NCBI GenBank assembly: GCA_025963635.1
Contig: JAOQAK010000046.1
Coordinates: 1-50,971 of the forward strand
Reading direction: 5' to 3'
Length of the DNA: 50,971 nucleotides
Origin: Ferruginibacter sp.
GTDB taxonomy: Bacteria > Bacteroidota > Bacteroidia > Chitinophagales > Chitinophagaceae
This document shows positions 1 through 7,360 of the stretch, one piece after another (the stretch's first letter is position 1; each line of letters opens with the position of its first letter). A program made the position numbers and the translations under genes. The notes below the pieces were generated by a model. It saw only the letters and a program-made list of their open reading frames with translations, was not told the DNA's origin and did no database searches.

Positions 1-3
1 CGA

Positions 4-540
4 GGCGTAGTCTCTGCCCTGGCAAGTGCGCTGGCTGGCATAACCCGCCGCGTCCTAAGAGACTTCCGAATTTTCGGTGAAACAAAACATTCGCTTCGTA
101 CAACCCAATTTTTAAGGATTTCCCAGGCGTGGTCTCTTCCCCGGATACGTGCGCTGGCTCGCAGGACCCGCCGCATCTACAAAGAAACTTCCAGATTTTT
201 CCCGTGTAACAAAATATTCGCTCCGTAGCACGGTGAGTCCTGTGCCCACACACGAGCCGCTGCAGAGACTCACCTGTGAATGGGTATTTCTGAGGCGTGG
301 TCTCTGCCCCGGATAAGTGCGATGGCTCGCAGGACCCGCCGCATCCCCAAAGAAACTTCCGGATTTTTTCCGTGAAACAAAATGGCTCCGTAGTACGGTG
401 AGTCCTGTGCCCACACACGAGCCGCTGCAGAGACTCACCTGTGAATTGGTATTTCCAGGCGTGGTCTCTGCTATGGATAAGTGCGCTGGCTCGCAGGACC
501 CGCCGCATCCCCAAAGAAACTTCCGGATTTTTGGTGAAAC
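4..540. repeat. Imperfect tandem palindromic repeats, about 165-bp unit
   Basis: Four degenerate copies begin with AGGCGTGGTCTCT-like sequence at about 4, 125, 293 and 457, giving spacings of 121, 168 and 164 bp. Each carries a GGACCCGCCGCATC-like core followed by a CTTCCGGATTTT-like stretch. Copies 2 and 3 also have a closing arm GCAGAGAC (262-269 and 427-434) that is the reverse complement of the opening GTCTCTGC, so the unit could fold as a long stem. The first and last copies are shortened. Open reading frames across this stretch on either strand translate the repeat itself and are not credible genes. No gene is seen before 988. The family resembles the repeats near 49959-50356. Confidence 0.75.
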
Positions 541-987
541 ACAGCAATATAGCTCTGAAAGGGCGCCAGATAATTGCATAGGGTGGAGCCCTATGCTCTC
601 TTCACATGGCAAAACCAGCCCACTCCGCCATTAGTAAATCCGTTGGCTACCAAGCCCCGGCATTACTCAATTCCAAAAAAAATCAACCATACCACGCAAC
701 GTTCCTACAGTTTCATAAGTCTTTGTTAAGGCGATGCTTGCAACAAAGGGAGAATGTTTTCACAATTCTTTGGAATCCAACGGTTTTATGCAACATTCAA
801 CTGATATTTGTGTTTAACATGGTTATGGCCTGCACATTAAAATGCTTACCAATTTTGTTCTGTGTTGTGGAGAAATTTTTGCATAACTATTGACCATGAA
901 AGGTCTTTAAAAACAAAAAACAATCCTAATTTTGGAGGTGCGCCAAACAAACGGAGGGTGCATTTTACCGGTCTTCAATTACAATCT

Positions 988-1206
988 ATGAAACAGTTTT
1001 CCAGGACAATAATTATATGCTGTACATTATTTTCATTCGTGTATTTTGTACCGTTGGAGATTCTGGCACAAACTCCAGGCGATCCTGGCATCGATCCCGA
1101 TACCCCAATTGATGGGGGTGTTGGAATTTTATTAACCGCCGGGATACTCTATGGCATCAAAGCCATCAGGAATGAAAAGAACAAAAAATTGAATAAGTTA
1201 TCGTAG
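988..1206 (+). CDS. Small PID-CTERM sorting-signal protein, putative exosortase substrate
   Basis: This 72-residue protein has three visible parts. An N-terminal signal peptide (residues 1 to about 27) ends in LEILAQ. A short Pro/Asp/Gly-rich mature segment leads to a PIDGG motif at 40-44. A hydrophobic stretch (45-57) is then followed by a basic tail rich in Lys and Arg. This tripartite C-terminus is the layout of exosortase sorting signals, and the PIDGG signature matches what I recall as the Bacteroidota PID-CTERM domain. After processing, only a dozen or so residues would remain before the motif, so it is a minimal substrate. The ATG at 988 was chosen because it opens directly into the signal peptide; a longer in-frame extension upstream looks random. 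An exosortase is encoded at 47984. The substrate-enzyme link is inference. Confidence 0.75.
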   Translation: MKQFSRTIIICCTLFSFVYFVPLEILAQTPGDPGIDPDTPIDGGVGILLTAGILYGIKAIRNEKNKKLNKLS

Positions 1207-1227
1207 TGTATACCATATCTTAAAAAT

Positions 1228-1260
1228 GAGGGATGATTTCGTTATCATTCCTTTTTCTTT
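1228..1260 (+). terminator. Rho-independent terminator after the PID-CTERM gene
   Basis: GGGATGAT (1230-1237) pairs with ATCATTCC (1244-1251), with one G-T pair and a 6-base loop. A run of T (1252-1260, one C inside) follows. It lies 24 bases after the stop codon, which makes the small protein its own transcription unit, separate from the Wza-like gene. Confidence 0.7.
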
Positions 1261-1541
1261 GTAGCACTGTCAATCTTGTATGTTCCGGATGAATTCCAAT
1301 AATAGTCTCAAAACTGGCCACCTAAAACCATTCATCCTTCAAAATACCAGGGCATATAGTGGAATTGCCTGAGAATTGTAACCGTTGGGCAGCTTTTGAA
1401 ATGCTTCCATATGTTGTTTGTATGGTTTATTTATGCGAAATTCGCTTCTTTACCGAGGTACCCGTCGCCAATGCACAATTGGTAAATCTATTGAGGGCGA
1501 TTCTAAAATAATTCACGGGTATTCTAAACCACCAGATTGCA
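1261..1541. other. Non-coding gap upstream of the Wza-like gene
   Basis: No credible reading frame is seen. A short palindrome, GCGAA-A-TTCGC, lies at 1435-1445. The gap must contain the promoter of the export operon, but I could not identify a convincing TTG/TAnnTTTG pair of the Bacteroidota type. Confidence 0.4.
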
Positions 1542-2333
1542 ATGAAAATAAAATTCCACGGGTTGTTGGTTGTTAAATGGTGTTTAAAGGCTGGCATTGT
1601 GATGGTATTTGCGACTATCTTTTTGAGCGCCTGTAAAATTTATAAGCCGGCTTACTATTTTAAAGACATCACAAGGGATACCGTCATAACCGGTTTTGTA
1701 AATACCGGAGTTGAATTAAAAATTCAAAAAAATGATGTACTGTCCATTTCCATTTCCAGCTTAAGTACGGAAGAAGATGCCCTTTTTAGTAAATCAGCTG
1801 TTGTGGTAGAAGGCAAAACTGGTTTCCAGGTTGGCCCAGAGGGCAATATCTATCTGCATAAGCTTGGGAAAATGAATGTTGCCGGAATGACCAGGAAGGA
1901 GCTGAAAACCCGGCTGGAAACGGAACTCCTCCCTTATCTAAAAGACCCCATCGTCACGGTTAATTTTGCCAATCACCGGGTAACCGTTTTTGGTGAGAGT
2001 AGTTCAACAATAGTAGAGATGCCGGAGGAAAAGATTCCGCTGCTGGAAGTAATGGCTACCAGCAAACCCGTTACCACCAGTTCCCAGTTAAATAAGGTGA
2101 TGATCATCAGGGAGGAGAACAATACTAAAATATTTAAGCATCTCAACCTGGAGGACCCTTCCATTTTTACCTCGCCATGGTACTTTCTTCAGCCCAATGA
2201 TATTGTAGTGGTAAAACCGAATGAAGAGAAAATTGATACCGAGCAAAAACGCACTAGAAATCAATTGGTCTATACCACGGCTTTATCCGTTATTACATTT
2301 GTATTTTTAATTGTTGATAGAATTTTTCGTTAA
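1542..2333 (+). CDS. Polysaccharide biosynthesis/export lipoprotein, Wza-like
   Basis: This 263-residue protein is the outer-membrane exit component of a polysaccharide export machine. A basic, hydrophobic N-terminus ends in the lipobox LSAC with the lipidated cysteine at residue 31. A poly_export domain follows (about 55-140, including the VGPEGNIYLHKLGKM stretch), then an SLBB-like domain (about 145-220, HRVTVFGE to NDIVVVKP). The last 24 residues form a hydrophobic helix, comparable to the C-terminal membrane helix of Wza. It is shorter than Escherichia coli Wza, as is usual in Bacteroidota. The Wzc-like autokinase starts 24 bases downstream, so the two are almost certainly co-transcribed. 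Confidence 0.9.
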   Translation: MKIKFHGLLVVKWCLKAGIVMVFATIFLSACKIYKPAYYFKDITRDTVITGFVNTGVELKIQKNDVLSISISSLSTEEDALFSKSAVVVEGKTGFQVGPEGNIYLHKLGKMNVAGMTRKELKTRLETELLPYLKDPIVTVNFANHRVTVFGESSSTIVEMPEEKIPLLEVMATSKPVTTSSQLNKVMIIREENNTKIFKHLNLEDPSIFTSPWYFLQPNDIVVVKPNEEKIDTEQKRTRNQLVYTTALSVITFVFLIVDRIFR

Positions 2334-2357
2334 GTGCGGCTCGTATAAACAATAGTA

Positions 2358-4754
2358 ATGATAGAACAACAATTTTTTAAGGAGAAACAGGAGGTCAATA
2401 TATTCGTACAATTATTGCAAAAGTACCTGCCCTTCTGGCCCCTCTTTGCCTTAACCATTCCTATTTCCGTAAGCATTGCCTATATCTACCTGAGAGCTGA
2501 GATTCCCGTATACGTTGCTACTGCAAAAGTGCTGTTGAAGGATCCCAACAAAGGATCGGGCGATTCCAAGGTATTGGACGCCCTCAATATTTTCAGTGAA
2601 AAAAAGATCGTTGAAAATGAGATACTGGTGTTGCGTTCCTCAGGACTAATGGAGGAAGTGGTGAAAACGCATGACCTCTATGCCACTGTATATAACCAGG
2701 GAAAAGTGCGGCTGGAAGAATTATATGGCGAAAATTCTCCCGTCCGTTTCGTTGCATTGACAAAAGACAGTATTTATGCCTGGAATAAATTTCCCTTTAA
2801 GGTGGATTGGACCCTAAGAAGGGTAGAGATCAATGGCCGGCAGGTGCCATTTGGCAGTACCGTTTTGCTTGATAATGTGCCCTATCGGTTGGCGGTGAAC
2901 AATCATTACAATACCGCCGTACAGGGCAAAAACTATTATTTGCTTATCCGTCCCCCTGGAGCGGCAGCGGGCGAAATTATTGGGTCTCTGCGGGCTTCTC
3001 CTATTTCAGCTTCTTCCACGGTGCTGGATGTGAAATTGGAAACCGCGGTGCCTCAAAAAGCCACAGACGTATTGCAGCGGCTTTTTGAAGTGTACAATAA
3101 AGAAGGAATTGAAGATAAGAACCAGATCGCCGCCAAAACACTGGCCTTTATTGACGATCGGATGGGTTTTGTGATGCACCAGTTAGACAGTGTGGAAGAG
3201 AATATTGAAGCTTATAAAAACAGGCAATCATTATATAACGTGGGTACACAGGGTGAATTGTACCTGGCAAAAGTGCGGGAACTGGACATCAAAAAAGGGG
3301 AGATCAATTTACAGCTTGAAATATTGGAAGATATCCGGAATTATGTATTGAGAAAGGGCAAAAAACCGGGTACTGTACCCTCTTTATCCCTCGTATCAGA
3401 TGGTACGCTGGCCTCCTTGCTAGACAAATTATATACTTCCGAGTTTGAGCTCGATAAAGTTTCCGGTGTGAATGGTGAAAGCAGTGAATCTGTAGTACAG
3501 GCAAAAACTAAAATAAACAGGTTGAAATCTGATATATTGGAGAGTATTTCCAATATCAGGAATAACCTGTTAAGAGTAAGAAATGATATTGGTAATAATA
3601 TTGCGCAGAATAATAGCCTGCTAAAATCAGTTCCCCAAAAAGAACGCGGCTTATTGGAAATAAGCAGGCAGCAGGAGATCAAAAATAATATTTATACCTA
3701 CCTGTTACAAAAAAGGGAAGAAACCGCGATATCCTCAGCTTCTACGGGCGCCGATCTAAGAGTTTTGGAAACCCCCAGTTCGTATGGGCCGATCCGGCCA
3801 GTCGCCAAGAATTTTTACATGACCGGTTTTATCATTGGCTTATTGTCGGCGGTATTCCTGGTATTGCTAAAGGAACAATTTAAAAACAAGGTATTGTTTC
3901 GCGATGAGATCGAGGACAAAACCGCCGTGCCTTTTGTGGCGGAAATCGTTCAGGCGAGTACCAAATCCCCTATTGTAATTACGGAGGGAAAAAGAACAGT
4001 GATCGCTGAGCAATTCAGGGCCTTGCGAACGAACCTTGCCTATATGGGTTTAAACGAAGAACATAAAGCCTTGCTGGTTACCTCTAGTATTTCGAGTGAG
4101 GGGAAGAGTTTTATGGCCATCAATCTCGCCATCAGCTTTACTTTAACAGGTAAAAGAGTCGCGTTGCTGGAACTGGATCTGCGGCGCCCAAAGCTGAGCA
4201 AGTTAATGAATGTAAAACGTGATCCGGGGATATCTAATTTCATCGTTGGCAAAGCCGCCCTTGAGGAAGTGATCCGTGAAACCAGTATTCCAAACCTGTT
4301 TGTCATACCTGCCGGTGCCATCCCCCCCAATCCAACTGAACTGATCACCCGGCCTGGTTTCGGTGAATTGATGGAATACATCAAGAGAAATTTTGATTAT
4401 GTAATTATCGATACGGCGCCCATCGGACCGGTTACGGATGCCCAGTTGCTAAAAGATTATGGCGACGTCACCTTGTATGTGATCCGCCACGATCGTACCC
4501 CCAAGATCTTCCTGAAAATGATCAATGAATTGAATCAGCAAAAAAAGTTCAATAACATGTGCCTTGTTTTTAATGGGGTGAAAAAGCGCGGTATCAATAT
4601 TGGGAATATCGGCAATGGTTATGGATATGGCTACGGATATGGTTACGGCTATGGTTATGGCTACGGCTATGGCTATGCCATTGACGATAGCGACACAAAG
4701 TTTCCTCAATTGAAGAGGTTTTGGAAGAAGCTGAAGCATATGATACGGGAGTAG
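2358..4754 (+). CDS. Polysaccharide co-polymerase / tyrosine autokinase, Wzc-like
   Basis: This 798-residue inner-membrane protein controls polymer length and coordinates export with the Wza-like lipoprotein. The order is: first membrane helix (about 25-45) and Wzz domain, a long coiled-coil periplasmic region (about 260-470), a second membrane helix (about 492-512), then a cytoplasmic BY-kinase domain. The kinase shows Walker A (SSEGKS, about 579-584), Walker A' (LLELDLRRPKLS, about 601-612) and Walker B (VIIDTAPIG, about 681-689). BY-kinases carry a C-terminal tyrosine cluster that is autophosphorylated. Here it is ten consecutive Gly-Tyr dipeptides (residues 754-773), followed by a short basic tail. 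Gene length and domain order are complete. Confidence 0.93.
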   Translation: MIEQQFFKEKQEVNIFVQLLQKYLPFWPLFALTIPISVSIAYIYLRAEIPVYVATAKVLLKDPNKGSGDSKVLDALNIFSEKKIVENEILVLRSSGLMEEVVKTHDLYATVYNQGKVRLEELYGENSPVRFVALTKDSIYAWNKFPFKVDWTLRRVEINGRQVPFGSTVLLDNVPYRLAVNNHYNTAVQGKNYYLLIRPPGAAAGEIIGSLRASPISASSTVLDVKLETAVPQKATDVLQRLFEVYNKEGIEDKNQIAAKTLAFIDDRMGFVMHQLDSVEENIEAYKNRQSLYNVGTQGELYLAKVRELDIKKGEINLQLEILEDIRNYVLRKGKKPGTVPSLSLVSDGTLASLLDKLYTSEFELDKVSGVNGESSESVVQAKTKINRLKSDILESISNIRNNLLRVRNDIGNNIAQNNSLLKSVPQKERGLLEISRQQEIKNNIYTYLLQKREETAISSASTGADLRVLETPSSYGPIRPVAKNFYMTGFIIGLLSAVFLVLLKEQFKNKVLFRDEIEDKTAVPFVAEIVQASTKSPIVITEGKRTVIAEQFRALRTNLAYMGLNEEHKALLVTSSISSEGKSFMAINLAISFTLTGKRVALLELDLRRPKLSKLMNVKRDPGISNFIVGKAALEEVIRETSIPNLFVIPAGAIPPNPTELITRPGFGELMEYIKRNFDYVIIDTAPIGPVTDAQLLKDYGDVTLYVIRHDRTPKIFLKMINELNQQKKFNNMCLVFNGVKKRGINIGNIGNGYGYGYGYGYGYGYGYGYGYAIDDSDTKFPQLKRFWKKLKHMIRE
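4617..4676 (+). repeat. In-frame (GGN TAY)x10 coding microsatellite in the Wzc-like gene
   Basis: Ten tandem hexamers encode ten Gly-Tyr pairs. The glycine codons mix GGT, GGA and GGC, and the tyrosine codons mix TAT and TAC, so the DNA has diverged while the dipeptide has been kept. Gain or loss of hexamers would change the number of tyrosines available for phosphorylation without breaking the frame. Confidence 0.9.
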
Positions 4755-4755
4755 G

Positions 4756-4802
4756 GGTTGAAGGTTGATGGTTGATCGTTGGTGGTTGGTGGTTGAGGTT
4801 GG
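4756..4802. repeat. Degenerate GGTTG(A/G)T direct repeats
   Basis: Immediately after the Wzc-like stop codon, variants of GGTTGAT and GGTGGTT recur about seven times. The remaining gap to 5015 shows no gene. The repeat is low complexity and of unknown role. Confidence 0.55.
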
Positions 4803-4998
4803 ATTTAAGTCGTTCCGGTGGCGTCAGGGTTTAAAGTTAAAATCAGGTAGGAACGGAAATGGCATTGCAGCTAATCGTTGTAAGCATCTTGCCAGAATCT
4901 GTATTTTAACTATTTCCATCAGCTAAACTGGAAACAGTAAACAGAAAATGAAAAATAATAAAACAATTACGCTTTAGTCAAATACGTGTGACTGAGGG

Positions 4999-5015
4999 AT
5001 AGCGAAGCTATTTTT
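4999..5015 (+). promoter_or_regulatory. Hairpin with T-run abutting the upxY-like start codon
   Basis: ATAGC (4999-5003), a GAA loop and GCTAT (5007-5011) form a 5-bp stem followed directly by TTTT and then the ATG at 5016. It occupies the position of the ribosome binding site, so it could affect translation or act as a weak terminator. The stem is short, so a chance occurrence is possible. Confidence 0.3.
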
Positions 5016-5525
5016 ATGGATGAAAATAATTTACATTGGTTTGCGGTTTATACCAAGCCAAGATGGGAAAAAAAGGTGTCCCTAATACTGGATGAAAAAG
5101 GGATTGAAAATTATTGTCCCCTCAACAAAGTAGTAAAGCAGTGGAGCGATCGAAAGAAAGTGGTGCTCGAACCGATTTTCAAATCTTATGTGTTTGTAAG
5201 GGTGCCCGATGCAGAAAAATGGGAACTGAGAAGCATCAACGGCATCATCAATTTTGTTTACTGGCTGGGTAAACCCGCCCGTGTAAGAGATGAAGACATC
5301 GATACCATCCGTAAATTTCTGCACGAATTTACCGACATCCAGGTGGAAGAAGCGCCGCGGCTAAAAATAAACGGGAAAGTAAGGATCAAACAAGGGGTAT
5401 TGATGAATTATCATGGTGTGCTCGTGGAACTTCACGGAAGCAGGGCCAAGGTAAGGATCGAATCGATGGGACTGCAATTGAGCGCCCAGTTTGATAAGAA
5501 GAATTTGGAACCGGCGGAGGGGTAA
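5016..5525 (+). CDS. UpxY-family (NusG/RfaH-like) transcription antiterminator
   Basis: This 169-residue protein has an NGN domain (about 6-105, starting WFAVYTKPRWEKKV, with YCPLNKVV and SYVFVRV) and a C-terminal KOW domain (about 115-165, with KVRIKQGVLMNYHGVLVEL). Specialised NusG paralogs of this type bind RNA polymerase and prevent premature termination across long polysaccharide operons. UpxY proteins of Bacteroides capsule loci are the best-known case. Those usually come first in their operon; here the gene is third, after the Wza- and Wzc-like genes and just before a repeat block and a 38-kb plus-strand gene run. That placement suggests it serves the downstream glycosyltransferase operon. 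Confidence 0.88.
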   Translation: MDENNLHWFAVYTKPRWEKKVSLILDEKGIENYCPLNKVVKQWSDRKKVVLEPIFKSYVFVRVPDAEKWELRSINGIINFVYWLGKPARVRDEDIDTIRKFLHEFTDIQVEEAPRLKINGKVRIKQGVLMNYHGVLVELHGSRAKVRIESMGLQLSAQFDKKNLEPAEG

Positions 5526-5535
5526 AGCCTCCCTG

Positions 5536-5550
5536 CCCTCCAAAGGAGGG
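5536..5550. other. Short hairpin after the antiterminator gene
   Basis: CCCTCC (5536-5541), an AAA loop and GGAGGG (5545-5550) form a perfect 6-bp GC-rich stem 11 bases after the stop codon. No T-run follows, so it is a poor intrinsic terminator. It may be part of the neighbouring repeat family. Confidence 0.45.
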
Positions 5551-5625
5551 TTCCTGGACCCAGGTAGTTCGAACAGTATTTTAAATAGGTGTAGTTGAGC
5601 CTTTTCACGTTTGGCGCAGGACTCC

Positions 5626-6171
5626 TTCTTCCCAGCAACGTCTCTCACCGGGTTTTGTGCCATAGGCGAGGACGTTGCGTAAACTTGGTGAGGATCATGC
5701 GACCTCTTTCTTCCCAGCAACGTCTCTCACCAGGTTTTGTGCAATAGGCGAGGACGTTGCGTCGATTTAGTGAGGATTATGCAACCTCATCACGTTAGGC
5801 GCAGGACTCCGGTCCTGTGTCTGCCTTGTTACTAATAGTTAATGTGAATTTCTTCCCAGCAACGTCTCTCACCAGGTTTTGTGCGATAGGCGAGGACGTT
5901 GCGTCGATTGAGTGAGGATTATGCAACCTCACCCCCAACCCCTCTCCAAAAGAGAGGGGAGCCTCACCCTAAGAATTTGGGTACTCTTTTGGAAACGTAT
6001 TTTAATACCTTTCTTCCCAGCAACGTCTCTCACCGGGTTTTGTGCGATAGGTGGGGACGTTGCGTTGATCTGGTGAGGATTATGCAACCTCACCCCCAAC
6101 CCCTCTCCAAAAGAGAGGGGAGCCCTACCCTAAAAATTTGGGTACTCTTTTGGAAACGTATTTTAATACCT
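5626..6171. repeat. Four 81-bp palindromic repeats, two with an 80-bp extension
   Basis: Near-identical 81-bp units lie at 5626-5706, 5708-5788, 5850-5930 and 6011-6091. Inside each, GCAACGTC pairs with GACGTTGC about 25 bases later, so each unit can fold. Copies 3 and 4 are extended by a shared 80-bp sequence (5931-6010 and 6092-6171) that contains the perfect hairpin CCCCTCTC-CAAAA-GAGAGGGG, making a 161-bp tandem duplication. Reading frames here translate the repeat and are rejected. The rest of the 5526-6379 gap, including the AT-rich 6172-6379, shows no gene. Confidence 0.85.
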
Positions 6172-6379
6172 ACTGATCTTTTTGATACCAATTTTTTGAG
6201 GAATAGAAAATTTAACCCGGGAATTCGGGTGCCCGATGATCAACTAATATTTAAAAGCTATCGACCGCTTTTGCCTTAATTCGTGTAATTCGTTTTTCAT
6301 AATTCGTGTAATTCTTTAATTATTTCGCGTAATTCTCTAAATGAATTAGTTTAATAAACAAACCAAACCTAACAAAACA

Positions 6380-7360
6380 ATGAACCCAACTGACAAAATT
6401 TACGTTGCCGGCCATAGGGGCCTGGTAGGATCTGCGATACTGCGGTTGCTCACCAGGCGGGGGTATTCCAATATCATCACCCGTACTTCAAAAGAGCTCG
6501 ACCTGCGGGAGCACGGGCCCGTAAAGGAGTTTTTTGAAACAGAGAAGCCCCAATATGTGATTTTGGCGGCGGCAAAAGTGGGGGGCATCTATGCTAACAA
6601 TACTTACCCTGCAGAATTCATTTATGATAACCTTGCGGTACAGAATAATGTGATCCATGAAGCTTACCGGGCGGGGGTTACCAAGTTATTATTCCTTGGC
6701 AGCAGTTGCATTTATCCCAAAAACGCATTGCAGCCGATTCGGGAAGAATACCTGCTCACAGGCGCGCTGGAGCCTACCAACGAGGCCTATGCCATCGCCA
6801 AAATTGCGGGCATCAAAATGTGCGAATATTATCACAAACAATATGGCTGCCGTTTCATCAGCGCCATGCCTACCAATTTGTATGGTCCTGGTGACAATTA
6901 CGATCTCCAAAACTCTCATGTATTGCCTGCCTTGGTCCGCAAATTTCATGAGGCGAAAATGAACAAGGCAGACAATGTAACCATCTGGGGTACCGGCAGT
7001 CCGCGCCGTGAATTTTTGCACGTGGATGATATGGCGGAAGCTTGTTATTTTTTAATGCAGGAATATGACCATCCCGAAATCGTAAACATTGGTCTCGGCG
7101 CCGATCATACCATAGCCGAGATGGCAATGATCATCAAATCCATCACGGGTTTTGAAGGAAAACTGGTATTCGACGATGGCAAGCCCGACGGTACACCCCG
7201 GAAACTGTTGAATGTAGATAGGATCAATGCCCTTGGCTGGTCGGCATCCATTGACCTGGAAGATGGGATTCGCACCACTTATGAAGATTTTACGGCCAAC
7301 TACGATTATTATGTCAATAAAAAACATACAACCGCCACCATTGCAGAAAGTTCCAAATAA
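6380..7360 (+). CDS. fcl: GDP-L-fucose synthase
   Basis: This 326-residue short-chain dehydrogenase/reductase converts GDP-4-keto-6-deoxy-D-mannose to GDP-L-fucose with NADPH (epimerisation, then reduction). The nucleotide-binding motif GHRGLVG is at residues 11-17. The catalytic serine lies in GSSCIYP, and the YxxxK pair is Tyr137 and Lys141 (YAIAK). Family hallmarks [10 protein letters not shown] and RREFLHVDD are present, and the length is typical. It is the first gene after the repeat block and overlaps the next gene by one base (TAATG), implying translational coupling. The partner GDP-mannose 4,6-dehydratase (gmd) is not in this window. Confidence 0.95.
   Translation: MNPTDKIYVAGHRGLVGSAILRLLTRRGYSNIITRTSKELDLREHGPVKEFFETEKPQYVILAAAKVGGIYANNTYPAEFIYDNLAVQNNVIHEAYRAGVTKLLFLGSSCIYPKNALQPIREEYLLTGALEPTNEAYAIAKIAGIKMCEYYHKQYGCRFISAMPTNLYGPGDNYDLQNSHVLPALVRKFHEAKMNKADNVTIWGTGSPRREFLHVDDMAEACYFLMQEYDHPEIVNIGLGADHTIAEMAMIIKSITGFEGKLVFDDGKPDGTPRKLLNVDRINALGWSASIDLEDGIRTTYEDFTANYDYYVNKKHTTATIAESSK

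Noticed and set aside
112..634. Reading frames of 105-166 codons on both strands across the first repeat block
   Set aside because: They translate the imperfect tandem repeats; the same peptide blocks recur, and there is no ribosome binding site or recognisable domain.
606..893. A 95-codon plus-strand frame from an ATG at 606
   Set aside because: The composition is random-looking, it has no domain, and it ends in sequence upstream of the clear PID-CTERM gene.
4449..4739. Minus-strand frame opposite the Gly-Tyr repeat, rich in Ile/Ala/Val
   Set aside because: It is the antisense shadow of the GGNTAY microsatellite inside the Wzc-like gene.
5626..6171. Possible CRISPR array
   Set aside because: Units are 81 bp with internal palindromes and irregular or absent spacers, and no cas genes are near; they are intergenic palindromic repeats.
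5899..6279. A 126-codon plus-strand frame in the repeat block
   Set aside because: Its two halves are translations of the duplicated 161-bp repeat, so it is not a protein-coding gene.
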